In this document: positions 19,998 to 28,963 of the stretch, in pieces | How positions within the stretch are numbered: position 1 is the stretch's first letter | Layout of the letters: each line of letters starts with the position of its first letter | Assembly: GCA_018401465.1 (NCBI GenBank) | Contig: JAGYKE010000005.1 | Coordinates: 434,001 to 498,000, forward strand | Origin: Aestuariivita sp. | Lineage (GTDB): Bacteria > Pseudomonadota > Alphaproteobacteria > Rhodobacterales > Rhodobacteraceae | Direction: 5' to 3' | DNA: 64,000 nt | Translations under genes and position numbers: made by a program | The notes under the pieces: model-generated | What the model was told of the DNA's origin: nothing | Seen by the model: only the letters and a program-made list of their open reading frames with translations | Databases searched by the model: none

Positions 19998-21550
19998 TGG
20001 TCGATCCGCGCGCGCCGGGCGTGCTGCCGAAAGCATCCCGGGACATGTCCGAGGTCTTCCGCCGGTCCGCAGCCTTCCTGCGGCGGCATCTGCGTCTGAT
20101 CGTCGTCTTGGCGACCCTCTTCGCTTGTCTGGCTCTGGTCGGATCGCAGATGATGGACAAGCTGTATCGCAGTTCCGTCCAGTTGATGGTCGAACGGGAC
20201 AGGACCGGCACCACCGACACCGCGTATGCCGACGGCCAGGTTCTGGTGATCACAGGCGACGACATGCTGCGCCGCGTGGTGGAAAACGCGAACCTGACCG
20301 AGGAGGATCATTTCCGCTCGGACCCTCTGTCGGTCTTGGGCCGGATCACCGGCGCGCTGCGCGGGCTGCACGATCCGCGCACGGCGGCGCGTCCCGACGG
20401 CGCGCCCCCGGTCGAGGTGCTCGACGCGATGCGCCACCTGCGTGATGCGCTTGCCGTCCGTCGGCAGGGCGACACCAGTGTGGTCGAAATCGAGGTGATG
20501 GCAGACAGCCCCGCACTCGCCCACCGGGTCGCAACGACGGTGGCTTCCACCTATCTCGACAGCGCAGCGGTCGCAGCCGGGACCCGCCCCCTCGCCGGTA
20601 CCGGAACGCGCGTCGTCTCGGCGGCGGGCGTGCCGATGGAACCGGTCGGGCCTCAGGCGGGCGTGCTGGTGCTTCTGGGCTTTCTTATCGGGGCGGGCGT
20701 CGGCATGACGGTTGCGCTTGCGCGCGGTGCGCTCGACACCAGCCTGCAGACATCCGAACAGATCGAAGGTCTGTTGAAACTGCGGGTCCTGGCCCATCTG
20801 CCGCAACTGCCCAAGAGCAACATGATCCCCGGGATCGTCGCGGCAGAACCGCTGGCGCTGTTCAGCGAAACCATTGCATCACTGCGCTATGCGCTTGCCG
20901 GATCACACCGCGAAGACGAGGCGCCGGTCCTGCTGCTTGCCTCGACGGGGGAATACGAAGGCAAGACGTCAATCGCCGCATCGCTGGCCGAGGCGGCCCG
21001 CATGGCCGAAAAGAACGTCCTGCTCATCGACGGCGATCTGCGGCGGTCGGAACTCTCGGCGCGCCATGGTCTGCTGGGCGAAACCGGCCTGTCCGACATC
21101 CTTCAGGGCGCTCATTGGGAGATGCCGGTGCTGCGGAGCAGCGGCAATGTCGACATGATGCCCGCGGGCGTGCTCAACGACATGCCGCTCGCGGCGCTTG
21201 AGTCCGGGCGTCTGGCCGACCTGCTCACCCGGGCGCGGACAGTCTACGACCTTGTCGTGATCGACGGCCCGCCGGTGACCAGCGTTTCGGACAGCGCGAT
21301 CCTCGCCCGGCACTGCGACCAGATCCTTTTTATCCTGCGCTGGGGACGGACGCCGCGTGAACAGGCGCTGCGCGCGGTGAACCGCCTGCCGCGCGACAGG
21401 ATCGCCGGGATCGTCGTCAATTGCAGCGAAGCGCATGACGAAATCGGCATGGGCGAAACCTACCGCCTGCATTCGCGCGACAGCGCGCGCGGGCGCGCCG
21501 ATCCTTACGCGAAGGTCGCCGTCTTCAAGGACTGGGACCGCCGCGCCTGA
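19994..21550 (+). CDS. Wzz/BY-kinase-like polysaccharide biosynthesis protein
   Basis: Protein of 518 aa with the architecture of exopolysaccharide chain-length/tyrosine autokinases (ExoP, CpsD). A cytoplasmic N-terminus is followed by TM1 (about 35-52, LIVVLATLFACLALVG), a short Wzz-like periplasmic part, TM2 (about 223-243) and a C-terminal ATPase. Walker A is ASTGEYEGKTS (316-326), unusual in having Glu and Tyr where GEGKS/T is normal; Walker A' is LLIDGDLRR and Walker B VVIDGPP. The usual C-terminal tyrosine cluster is absent: only two tyrosines lie in the last 50 residues. No glycosyltransferase or export genes are near, so the polymer it serves is encoded elsewhere. Confidence 0.82.
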   Translation: MMVDPRAPGVLPKASRDMSEVFRRSAAFLRRHLRLIVVLATLFACLALVGSQMMDKLYRSSVQLMVERDRTGTTDTAYADGQVLVITGDDMLRRVVENANLTEEDHFRSDPLSVLGRITGALRGLHDPRTAARPDGAPPVEVLDAMRHLRDALAVRRQGDTSVVEIEVMADSPALAHRVATTVASTYLDSAAVAAGTRPLAGTGTRVVSAAGVPMEPVGPQAGVLVLLGFLIGAGVGMTVALARGALDTSLQTSEQIEGLLKLRVLAHLPQLPKSNMIPGIVAAEPLALFSETIASLRYALAGSHREDEAPVLLLASTGEYEGKTSIAASLAEAARMAEKNVLLIDGDLRRSELSARHGLLGETGLSDILQGAHWEMPVLRSSGNVDMMPAGVLNDMPLAALESGRLADLLTRARTVYDLVVIDGPPVTSVSDSAILARHCDQILFILRWGRTPREQALRAVNRLPRDRIAGIVVNCSEAHDEIGMGETYRLHSRDSARGRADPYAKVAVFKDWDRRA

Positions 21551-21637
21551 GCGTGCCGCCCGCGCGGCGATGCGATGGCGTTTGACCTTGCGCCAATGGC
21601 ATAGCAGGCTCGCCCGAAGACGCGGCAGGAGCACAGC

Positions 21638-22981
21638 ATGACAACCGAAGCCCGCCACGACCCGATCGCGGCCACCGACGCGCTGCCGAAGGTGGCCCGT
21701 GCCAAGGGCGCCCATATCTGGGACGCCACCGGAAAGCAGTATATTGACGGATCGGGCGGCCCCGCGGTCTATTGCCTTGGCCACACGAACGCCGAAGTGA
21801 ACCGCGCGATCTGCGACCAGCTTGACCGCATCGCGCATGGCTACCGCTACAACTTCACCGCCGACGCGCTCGAGGAACTGACCGACATCATCCGCGACCG
21901 GACCGGGCAGACGATGGCCGAGATGGTCTTCGTCACCGGCGGATCGGAAGCGGTGGAAAGCTGCCTGAAGATCGCGCTGCAATACCATTATGCCAAAGGG
22001 GATTTCACCCGGAAGACCTTCATCAGCCGCGAACGGTCCTGGCACGGCAACACGCTGGGCGCGCTGGGCCTGTCGGGCTTCGCCGAACGCACACAGGCCT
22101 TCGAGGGGGCGTTCCTGCCCTCGATCAAGATACCGACCGCCAATGCCTATCGTCCGCTGCCCGGCGCCACCGAGGCGACCGCGGGTGCCGCCGCCGCTGC
22201 TGCACTCGAAGAAGCGATCCAGAAGGCCGGAGCCGAGACCATCGCCGGTTTCGTCTTCGAACCCGTGGTCGGCGCGGCGGGCGGATGCGTCCCGGCCCCC
22301 CCGGGCTATGCGCAGGCCGTGCGCGACATCTGCACCCGCCACGGCATCCTGATGATCGCGGACGAAGTGATGTGCGGCGCGGGCCGCTGCGGCACGTGGC
22401 GCGCGCTTGAACATGACGGGGTCGTGCCCGACATCATGAGCGTTGCCAAAGGCTTGGCCGGTGGATATCTTCCGCTGGGCGCGGCACTTTGCAGCGCGCC
22501 GGTCTGGGACGTGATCCGCGCGGCCGACGGTGCCTTCGCAACCGGCCACACCTTCACCGCCCACACCGCCGCGTGCGCCGCGGGTGTCGCGGTTCAGAAG
22601 ATCATCACGCGCGAAGGGCTGGTCGAACGTGTGGCCGCCAACGGCCCCCGCCTGAAGGAATGGCTTGGCGAGGCGCTGGAGGGCATCGACGCGGTGGGCG
22701 ACATCCGCGGGCGTGGCCATTTCATCGCGCTGGAATTGGTGGAGGACCGGCAGACAAAACGCCCCTTCGATCCCGACCTGCGGCTGTTTCTGAAGATCCG
22801 CTCGCAAGCCCTTGAAAACGGGCTGATCTGCTATCCGGTAGGCGGAAATGTCGACGGGCGGGCCGGCGATATCGTCATCTTCGCCCCGCCCTACAACGCC
22901 ACCGACGCCGAACTGGCCGAGATCGTCGACAAGGGCGCAGCCTCGGTCCGGCAGGTGCTGCGGGCGGAAGGGCTGGCCTAG
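21638..22981 (+). CDS. Class III PLP-dependent aminotransferase
   Basis: Aminotransferase of 447 aa (acetylornithine/omega-amino acid type fold). The frame shows GGSEAVESCLKIA for cofactor phosphate binding, FEPVVGAAGG, the aspartate of ILMIADEVMCGAGR that contacts the pyridine nitrogen, and the Schiff-base lysine Lys271 in SVAKGLAGGYLPLG. An AGGAG ribosome site precedes ATG 21638. It stands alone between the kinase gene and a convergent efflux operon, so the amino donor cannot be inferred from context. Members of this subgroup are usually annotated only as aspartate aminotransferase family or omega-aminotransferase. Confidence 0.85.
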   Translation: MTTEARHDPIAATDALPKVARAKGAHIWDATGKQYIDGSGGPAVYCLGHTNAEVNRAICDQLDRIAHGYRYNFTADALEELTDIIRDRTGQTMAEMVFVTGGSEAVESCLKIALQYHYAKGDFTRKTFISRERSWHGNTLGALGLSGFAERTQAFEGAFLPSIKIPTANAYRPLPGATEATAGAAAAAALEEAIQKAGAETIAGFVFEPVVGAAGGCVPAPPGYAQAVRDICTRHGILMIADEVMCGAGRCGTWRALEHDGVVPDIMSVAKGLAGGYLPLGAALCSAPVWDVIRAADGAFATGHTFTAHTAACAAGVAVQKIITREGLVERVAANGPRLKEWLGEALEGIDAVGDIRGRGHFIALELVEDRQTKRPFDPDLRLFLKIRSQALENGLICYPVGGNVDGRAGDIVIFAPPYNATDAELAEIVDKGAASVRQVLRAEGLA

Positions 22982-22988
22982 GGCGCGG

Positions 22989-25900
22989 TCACTCGGCCGG
23001 TGTGCGCTGGGGATCGCCCAGTTCGCGCATCAGCGCCGCCTCGACCGCGCCGCGGGGTTTGGTCAGCCGCGCCAGCAGGTCATAAAGCACCGGCGTCACC
23101 ACCAGCATCAGCACCGAGGCAAAAGACAGCCCCGCGATGATCACCGTGCCGATGGCCTGCCGCGCCTCGGCCCCCGCCCCGGTGGCAAGGATCAAGGGCA
23201 GCGCCCCGAGCACGGTCGAAATCACCGTCATCAGGATCGGCCGCAGGCGTAGCGCGGCGGCGTTAATCACCGCCTCGCGCACATCCTTGCCCTGATCGCG
23301 CAGCTGGTTGGCGAATTCCACGATCAGGATGCCGTTCTTGGCCACCAGCCCGGTCAGAAGGATGATCCCGATCTGCGAATAGACGTTCAGCGACAGCCCC
23401 CCCGCCGCCATGGCATAGATCGCGCCTGCCACGCCTGCGGGCACCGTCAGCAGGATCGTCACGGGGTGCACGAAGCTTTCGAACTGCGCCGCGAGCACGA
23501 GGAACACGATCAAAAGCGACAGCGCGAAGACCAGGTTCGCGCCCGAGGCCGTGTCCTTGAAGGTGCGCGACTGGCCCTCATAGCCCAGCTTGCCCTCGGC
23601 CGGGATGATGTCGGACGCCGCCTCTTCCAGTTGCGTCAGGATCGCGCCCAGATCCGCCCCCGGCGCCAGCGCCCCCGACAGCTGGATCGACGGCAGCCGG
23701 TCGAAGCGGCGCAGCGACGGGGCGGCGGCGTTCTCGGAAATCGTGACCAGTGCACCCAGCGGCACGAGCGTTTCGCCATCAGCCGCACGCAGGAAGATGT
23801 TGTCGATGTCGGACGGATCGGCGCGGTCGGACTCCTCGGCCTGCAGGATGACGGGGTATTCCCGGCCGCGGCTGATGAAGGTGCTGACCTGCCGCGACGC
23901 CAGGAGCGCCTGCATCGTGCCCGCGATGACATCGGGCGAGATGCCCAGATCGTCGGCCCGTTCCTGGTCGATCCGGACGTCAAGCTGGGGCTGGTTTTCT
24001 TCGAAGTTGATCTCGGGGTTCACAAGGCCTTCGATCCCTTCGGCGCGTTCGAGCATTGCATTCGCCCAAAGCTTCACGCTGTCGAAATCCGGGCCGCTGA
24101 CCACGATCTGCACAGGCGTCGCGTTGCCGCGCAGGCCAAGCCCCGCCGGCGTGATGGGAAAGCCGCGCGCCGCGGTCACCTGACCCATCTGGGGCGCGAT
24201 GCGCGACACGACCTCGGCCACGGTGACGGTGCGCTCTTCCCAGGGCGCAAGGCGGAAGACGACGAAGGACCGCCAGGGCCGGTTGCCCCAGCCGGTGAAG
24301 GTGAAGACCGTCTCGATCACGCCCTCGTCCCGCAGGGGGGCGAGGATCTGTTCGACCTGCTGCGCGGCGGCGTCGGTATAGGCCAGCGTGCTGCCCTGCG
24401 GCGCAGTCAGCGGGATGAACCCCACGCCGCGATCCTCGCGCGGGGCAAGCTCGCGCGGGAGCGACTGGTAGAAGAACGCAGCCCCCACCGTCGCCGCCCC
24501 GGCCAGCACCAGAACGACCAGCGGCATCGCGATCAGCCGGCGCAGCATGGCCGCATAGGCCAGTTGCACCCGGCCCCGCGGCGCGTCGTCGTCGCCCACC
24601 GGCGCACCGACCCCGCGCGCCAGCACCTTCGAGGCGAGCGCCGGGCAGGCCGTCAGCGCGACGAAGGTCGAAATCGCCACGGTGCCCGCCATGACCCAGC
24701 CGAACTCGACGAACAGCCGCCCGACCTGACCCGGCATGAAGGACAGGGGCACAAACACCGCAATCAGAGTGAGCGAGGTCGCCAGCACCGCGAAAGTCAC
24801 CTGACGCGCACCGCGCACCGAGGCGACCAGCGGGCTTTCCCCGATCTCGATCCTGCGCTGGATGTTTTCAAGCACGACGATCGCGTCGTCCACCACCAGC
24901 CCGATCGCCAGAAGCAGCGCCAGCAGCGTCAGCGTGTTGATCGAAAAACCCCAGAGCGACAGGAGCACAAGCACCCCAACAAGCGACACCGGGATCGCCA
25001 CCACCGGCACCAGCGTCGCCCGCAGGCTGCGGAGGAAGACAAGGATCACCGCCACCACAAGCCCGAGCGAGATCACAAGCGCGGTCAGAACCTCGCGGAT
25101 CGAGGCACCGACGAACAGCGCGTCGTCCGACCCCACGACGATCTCCATCCCCTCGGGCAGGGTCGGGCGCAGGCGGTCAATCTCGGCCCGCACGGCACGC
25201 GAAATTTCCAGCGTGTTGGCCTGGCTTTGGCGCAGGACACCCATGCCGACCGCGCCCCGCCCGTCGCTGCGCGCCACCGTCGTGTCGTCGGCCACGCCGG
25301 GTTCGACCCGCGCAACGTCGCCCAGCCGCACGGCATAGCCCGCGACGCGGTCGATCACCACGGCACGGAAATCATCGACGCTTTGCAGGCGGCTGTTGAG
25401 CCGCACGGTCAGTTGCCGATTGCGCGACCGCACCTCGCCCGCGGGCAGTTCGACGTTGTTGGCGACAAGCGCACGTTCCACATCCGCGACCGTCAGCTTT
25501 CGCGCGGCCAGCGCGCGCCGGTCGATCCAGATGCGCACGGCGAAGGACCGCTCGCCATAGATCTGCAGGTTCGCCACACCGTCGAGCGTCGCCAGACGGT
25601 CGGCCACGAAACGGTCGAGGTAATCAGTGATCTCAGCCGTCGTCATGCGGTCGGAGGTGACGGCCAGCCGCATGACCGGGTCGGCGTCAGCGTCGCTCTT
25701 CTCGACTTCGGGGGCATCGGCTTCCCGCGGGAGGAGCGTGGCGACCCGGCCCACCGCGTCGCGCACATCGTTGGCGGCGGCATCGACGTCGCGGCCGGTC
25801 TCGAATTCGATGGTCACGCGCGACCGGCCCTGACGGCTTTCCGAACTGATCGACCGGATCCCGGAAATCGACGCGATGGCGCCTTCGATGGTTTCGGTGA

Positions 25901-26087
25901 TGTCGGTGTCGATGACCTCGGGCGCGGCACCGCGATAGGTGGTGGTCACAGTGACGACGGCATTGTCCACATCGGGCAATTCGCGCACCGGAATGTCGCG
26001 CAGCACGGCGATGCCGAAGACCACGATCAAAAGGCTTGCGACCGCCGCAAGGACCGGCCGGCGCACCGACAGGTCGGACAGCGTCAT
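22989..26087 (-). CDS. RND efflux transporter permease subunit
   Basis: Inner-membrane pump of 1032 aa of the resistance-nodulation-division superfamily. N-terminus VRRPVLAAVASLLIVVFG forms TM1; the paired periplasmic porter domains, the loop VVDDAIVVLENIQRRIE with the proton-relay aspartates in TM4 (LLALLLAIGLVVDDAIVV) and the second half starting near residue 520 are all visible. Sequence features (RELPDVDNAVVTVTTTYRGA) are of the hydrophobe/amphiphile branch rather than the metal branch. ATGA overlap with the adaptor gene upstream; no outer-membrane channel gene follows. Substrate unknown. Confidence 0.92.
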   Translation of the reverse strand: MTLSDLSVRRPVLAAVASLLIVVFGIAVLRDIPVRELPDVDNAVVTVTTTYRGAAPEVIDTDITETIEGAIASISGIRSISSESRQGRSRVTIEFETGRDVDAAANDVRDAVGRVATLLPREADAPEVEKSDADADPVMRLAVTSDRMTTAEITDYLDRFVADRLATLDGVANLQIYGERSFAVRIWIDRRALAARKLTVADVERALVANNVELPAGEVRSRNRQLTVRLNSRLQSVDDFRAVVIDRVAGYAVRLGDVARVEPGVADDTTVARSDGRGAVGMGVLRQSQANTLEISRAVRAEIDRLRPTLPEGMEIVVGSDDALFVGASIREVLTALVISLGLVVAVILVFLRSLRATLVPVVAIPVSLVGVLVLLSLWGFSINTLTLLALLLAIGLVVDDAIVVLENIQRRIEIGESPLVASVRGARQVTFAVLATSLTLIAVFVPLSFMPGQVGRLFVEFGWVMAGTVAISTFVALTACPALASKVLARGVGAPVGDDDAPRGRVQLAYAAMLRRLIAMPLVVLVLAGAATVGAAFFYQSLPRELAPREDRGVGFIPLTAPQGSTLAYTDAAAQQVEQILAPLRDEGVIETVFTFTGWGNRPWRSFVVFRLAPWEERTVTVAEVVSRIAPQMGQVTAARGFPITPAGLGLRGNATPVQIVVSGPDFDSVKLWANAMLERAEGIEGLVNPEINFEENQPQLDVRIDQERADDLGISPDVIAGTMQALLASRQVSTFISRGREYPVILQAEESDRADPSDIDNIFLRAADGETLVPLGALVTISENAAAPSLRRFDRLPSIQLSGALAPGADLGAILTQLEEAASDIIPAEGKLGYEGQSRTFKDTASGANLVFALSLLIVFLVLAAQFESFVHPVTILLTVPAGVAGAIYAMAAGGLSLNVYSQIGIILLTGLVAKNGILIVEFANQLRDQGKDVREAVINAAALRLRPILMTVISTVLGALPLILATGAGAEARQAIGTVIIAGLSFASVLMLVVTPVLYDLLARLTKPRGAVEAALMRELGDPQRTPAE

Positions 26088-27190
26088 GTCCGCGCCCTGC
26101 CCTGCAGTGCCGCCTGCGGCGCGCCCGCGGTGGGCGACAGGATCTGCACCGCCCCGCCGTCGCGCACCCTGTGCAGGCCGCGCGTGATCACGGTGCTGCC
26201 CGCCGCGATGCCTTCTGTGATGGCGACCATCCCGTCGCGGCGCTGGCCGGTGACCACGCTGACGCGGCGCGCCACACCGTCCTCGACCACGAAGACGTAG
26301 GTTTCGGCCGCCTGGAAGACCAGCGCCTCTTCGGGCACCACGATGGCCTCGGCTTCGTCCAGGGTGATTTCCAGCGACAGGAACATGCCGCCCGGCAACA
26401 GGTTGTCGGGGTTGGGGATGACCGCGCGCGTGCGGAAGGACCGGCTGACCGGGTCGATGCGGCTGTCGAGCGCTTCGACCTGTCCCTCGAAGACCTTTCC
26501 GGGAAAGGCCGCGCCTGTGGCGCGGATGGTCTTGCCGGGCACGACCTGCGAGAACAGCGTTTCGGGCAGCGCGAATTCCACCTCGACCTCGGACAGATCG
26601 TCGAGCCGCGTGATGATCATGCCCGCCTCGACCCGCGCGCCGCGGTCGATCTCGGCAAGCCCCACGACACCGGCGAACGGGGCGCGGATCGTGCGTTCCT
26701 CGAGCTGTCGGCGCGCGCGGTCAGCCTGTGCCCGCGCTTCGGCCAGCCGGGCGACAGCGTCGTCCAGCGTCGCTGCGGCCACGGCATTGGTCGCGAGCAG
26801 GCTTCGCAGGCGTTGGACGGAGCGTTCACGTTCGGTCAGCCGCGCCTCGGCCTCCTCGAGATCGGCGCGCGCGATGCTGTCGTCCAGCCGGACCAGCACC
26901 GCCCCCTGTTCAACGCGGACGCCCGGTTCGATGGCCAGTTCGGTGACCTGTCCCGACGCCTCGGGCACGATATCGATCGATTGCCGCGCACGGGTGGTGC
27001 CGACCGCCTCGACCGTGCGGCGCAGTGACCGGACCTCGGCCTCGGCTACCTCGACAAGGGCGGGGCGGCTGCCGCGCTCAGCCTGCGGGGCGGGTTGCCC
27101 GGCGGCCGCATAGTCCAGATAGCCCATGTAGCCCCCATACCCGAGGCCACCTAGAACGACGAGGATGAGAATCTGCTTCCAGAGGGACAA
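26084..27190 (-). CDS. RND efflux periplasmic adaptor (membrane fusion protein)
   Basis: Adaptor of 368 aa linking the RND pump to an outer-membrane channel. A single N-terminal anchor (ILILVVLGGLGYGGYMGYL) is followed by the lipoyl half (VEVAEAEVRSLRRTVEAVG), a helical hairpin rich in Arg/Glu/Ala (about 100-165), the other lipoyl half (RAPFAGVVGLAEIDRGARVE) and beta-barrel domains. The best start is TTG 27190 with GGAG about 9 bases upstream; no ATG fits as well. It is the first gene of the two-gene efflux operon. Confidence 0.9.
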   Translation of the reverse strand: MSLWKQILILVVLGGLGYGGYMGYLDYAAAGQPAPQAERGSRPALVEVAEAEVRSLRRTVEAVGTTRARQSIDIVPEASGQVTELAIEPGVRVEQGAVLVRLDDSIARADLEEAEARLTERERSVQRLRSLLATNAVAAATLDDAVARLAEARAQADRARRQLEERTIRAPFAGVVGLAEIDRGARVEAGMIITRLDDLSEVEVEFALPETLFSQVVPGKTIRATGAAFPGKVFEGQVEALDSRIDPVSRSFRTRAVIPNPDNLLPGGMFLSLEITLDEAEAIVVPEEALVFQAAETYVFVVEDGVARRVSVVTGQRRDGMVAITEGIAAGSTVITRGLHRVRDGGAVQILSPTAGAPQAALQGRART

Positions 27191-27288
27191 GACAGGTGTC
27201 TCCGACCGCGCAAGGGCCCGACGCGCCCCGCGGCACAGTTAACCCACGGACGGTGAAAGGCAACAGGCGTTGGATGCGCGGGCAGCCG

Positions 27289-28287
27289 TCATGCCAGACT
27301 GGCGCCGTCGGGCGGCACCGCCGTCCCGGCGAAGGTGAACCGCCCCCGGCCAGCCCGTTTCGACGCATAAAGCGCAGCATCGGCGCGGCGGATCAGGTCA
27401 TCGGGCGGGGCGCCGGGGATATCGCGCGACAAAGCGATGCCGATGCTGGCCGAGACGCGACAAAGATGGTCACGCACCCGGACGGGCCGTTCCAACCCCG
27501 CAATCAGCCGCGCCGCGATCCGCGACAGGCGGGCGCGGTCCTGACGGCCGGGAAAGACCAGCAGGAACTCGTCCCCGCCGATTCGCGCGACGGTGTCACC
27601 TTCGCGGGTCACCGATTGCATGATGCGCGCGGCCTTGCGCAGGACGTGGTCGCCCGCGTCATGGCCGAAACTGTCGTTCACCGCCTTGAAATGATCGAGA
27701 TCTACATGCATCAGCGCAAAGCAGTCACCATCATTCACAAGGCGGGACAGGACATCGTGCAGGGCGCGCAGGTTCTTCAGACCTGTGAGCGGATCGGTCT
27801 GCGCCTGCTCCTCGGCTGCCAGCGCCGCGCCCTGCAGCCGCAGATTCAGGTGGCGCTGCGCCTCCATCGCGGCGGACTTCGCCTCGATCAGGAACAGCAT
27901 CTCGACCGTGGGATCGGTCGGCGCGAAATCGGCTGATGTGAGGGGATAGTCGCGCAGCGCCTCGGGCATGGTCATGCGGAAGCCCAGATTGACAATGAGC
28001 CCGCCTGCCGGCGCGGGCAGCGCGATGGCGTTGAAGGCGGTGGCGGGCGCGTCACGGAATTGCACCTGAAGCCGAAGGCCCGTCGGCAAGGCCCCGGGTG
28101 GTTCTGAACAGGGACGCGGGCGCAGCAGGCGGAAGGCCGCGTCGAACCCGTGACCGACCAGTGCGGTGCGCGGCCTGAGCTTGACCAACGTGGGCGCCGC
28201 ATGGCGGATCACGCCGCCCGGATCCAGCCACAGATGCATCGGGCACAGTCGGTCCAGCGCCACCCGCAGCGCGTCCTGCCCGGTCAT
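27289..28287 (-). CDS. Diguanylate cyclase with HNOBA-like sensor domain
   Basis: Protein of 332 aa. Residues 1 to about 150 resemble the HNOBA (heme-NO-binding associated) domain that partners H-NOX proteins: CPMHLWLDPGGVIRHAAPTL, LVNLGFRM-like IVNLGFRMTMPEALRDY, and TSADFAPTDPTVEMLFLIEA followed by a signalling helix. Residues 165 to 325 are a GGDEF domain with intact GGDEF (237-241), TDPLTGLKN at its start and an RxxD inhibitory site (R228, D231). It should make cyclic di-GMP, with product inhibition. ATG 28287 overlaps the H-NOX stop by ATGA, so the two proteins are almost certainly functional partners. Confidence 0.88.
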   Translation of the reverse strand: MTGQDALRVALDRLCPMHLWLDPGGVIRHAAPTLVKLRPRTALVGHGFDAAFRLLRPRPCSEPPGALPTGLRLQVQFRDAPATAFNAIALPAPAGGLIVNLGFRMTMPEALRDYPLTSADFAPTDPTVEMLFLIEAKSAAMEAQRHLNLRLQGAALAAEEQAQTDPLTGLKNLRALHDVLSRLVNDGDCFALMHVDLDHFKAVNDSFGHDAGDHVLRKAARIMQSVTREGDTVARIGGDEFLLVFPGRQDRARLSRIAARLIAGLERPVRVRDHLCRVSASIGIALSRDIPGAPPDDLIRRADAALYASKRAGRGRFTFAGTAVPPDGASLA

Positions 28288-28859
28288 GCCGACCCCGCGC
28301 CCAAACGGAAGGCGCGGCCATCGGCGAAGCGGCGGTCGATCAACCGCACCTCGATCACCCCGTCGCCGCCCGGGTCGAGCAGCGCGAGCACGCCGTAATC
28401 GTCGGCTATGGCACGCAGCAAGCCAAGGACGACGGGCGCAAAACCCGGCCACTCCGGCTGGCAAGTCACCAAGAAGAAAGCCCCGCCACGGTCTTCGACC
28501 GTGATTGTCGGCAGGCGCAGGTCGGGCACCGCAAGCTGCACCCGATCGGGCAGGTCGTCGAGCGAAAGAAGGAACTCCTCAAAGGTGGCGCCACAAAACC
28601 GCAGAAGCCGGCGGATGCCCGGGAGTGCGGGCGAGGTGGCCAGAAACGTGCCCATATCCTCGAGCAGGCCATCGCGGTCGCGGCCAAGCGCGCGACAGGC
28701 CGCGTCGAGCACGCGGTCGGTCAGCACCGGGTCATAGGTCAGCATCGCCTCGAACCCGGCGAAACCGAGCCGCGCATCGTCGGCCACCCGCCGCCAAAGG
28801 GCGGCGCCATAGGTCTGTGTCAGAAAGGCCTGAAGCGCCTTGTTGATCAATCCGTGCAT
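28284..28859 (-). CDS. H-NOX (heme NO-binding) family protein lacking the heme ligand
   Basis: Protein of 191 aa with the H-NOX N-terminus MHGLINKALQAFLTQTYG and overall family length. In heme-binding members the proximal histidine lies in a segment such as IDEVH; here the aligned stretch is SLDDLPDRVQLA with Pro104 in that position, and the only histidine in the whole protein is His2. The YxSxR heme-propionate motif is also lost (the aligned stretch is LVTCQ, residues 130-134). It probably does not bind heme in the normal way. Start ATG 28859 was chosen because family proteins begin exactly MHGLIN. It is coupled to an HNOBA-GGDEF gene and may regulate it through another ligand. Confidence 0.85.
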   Translation of the reverse strand: MHGLINKALQAFLTQTYGAALWRRVADDARLGFAGFEAMLTYDPVLTDRVLDAACRALGRDRDGLLEDMGTFLATSPALPGIRRLLRFCGATFEEFLLSLDDLPDRVQLAVPDLRLPTITVEDRGGAFFLVTCQPEWPGFAPVVLGLLRAIADDYGVLALLDPGGDGVIEVRLIDRRFADGRAFRLGAGSA

Positions 28860-28963
28860 GCCGCCCCCGCAGACTGGCGGGAAGGTCATGGCCTGCGACC
28901 GGTTAACGTCCCCCTGACATTTCCAATTGTCGGCGTTTAGTTGTCCCCGTTTTCTGGGGCCGA

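Noticed and set aside
23466-26300. 944-codon plus-strand frame opposite the RND pump
   Set aside because: Composition is Arg/His/Gln-rich and low in hydrophobic structure; the minus strand gives a complete RND permease.
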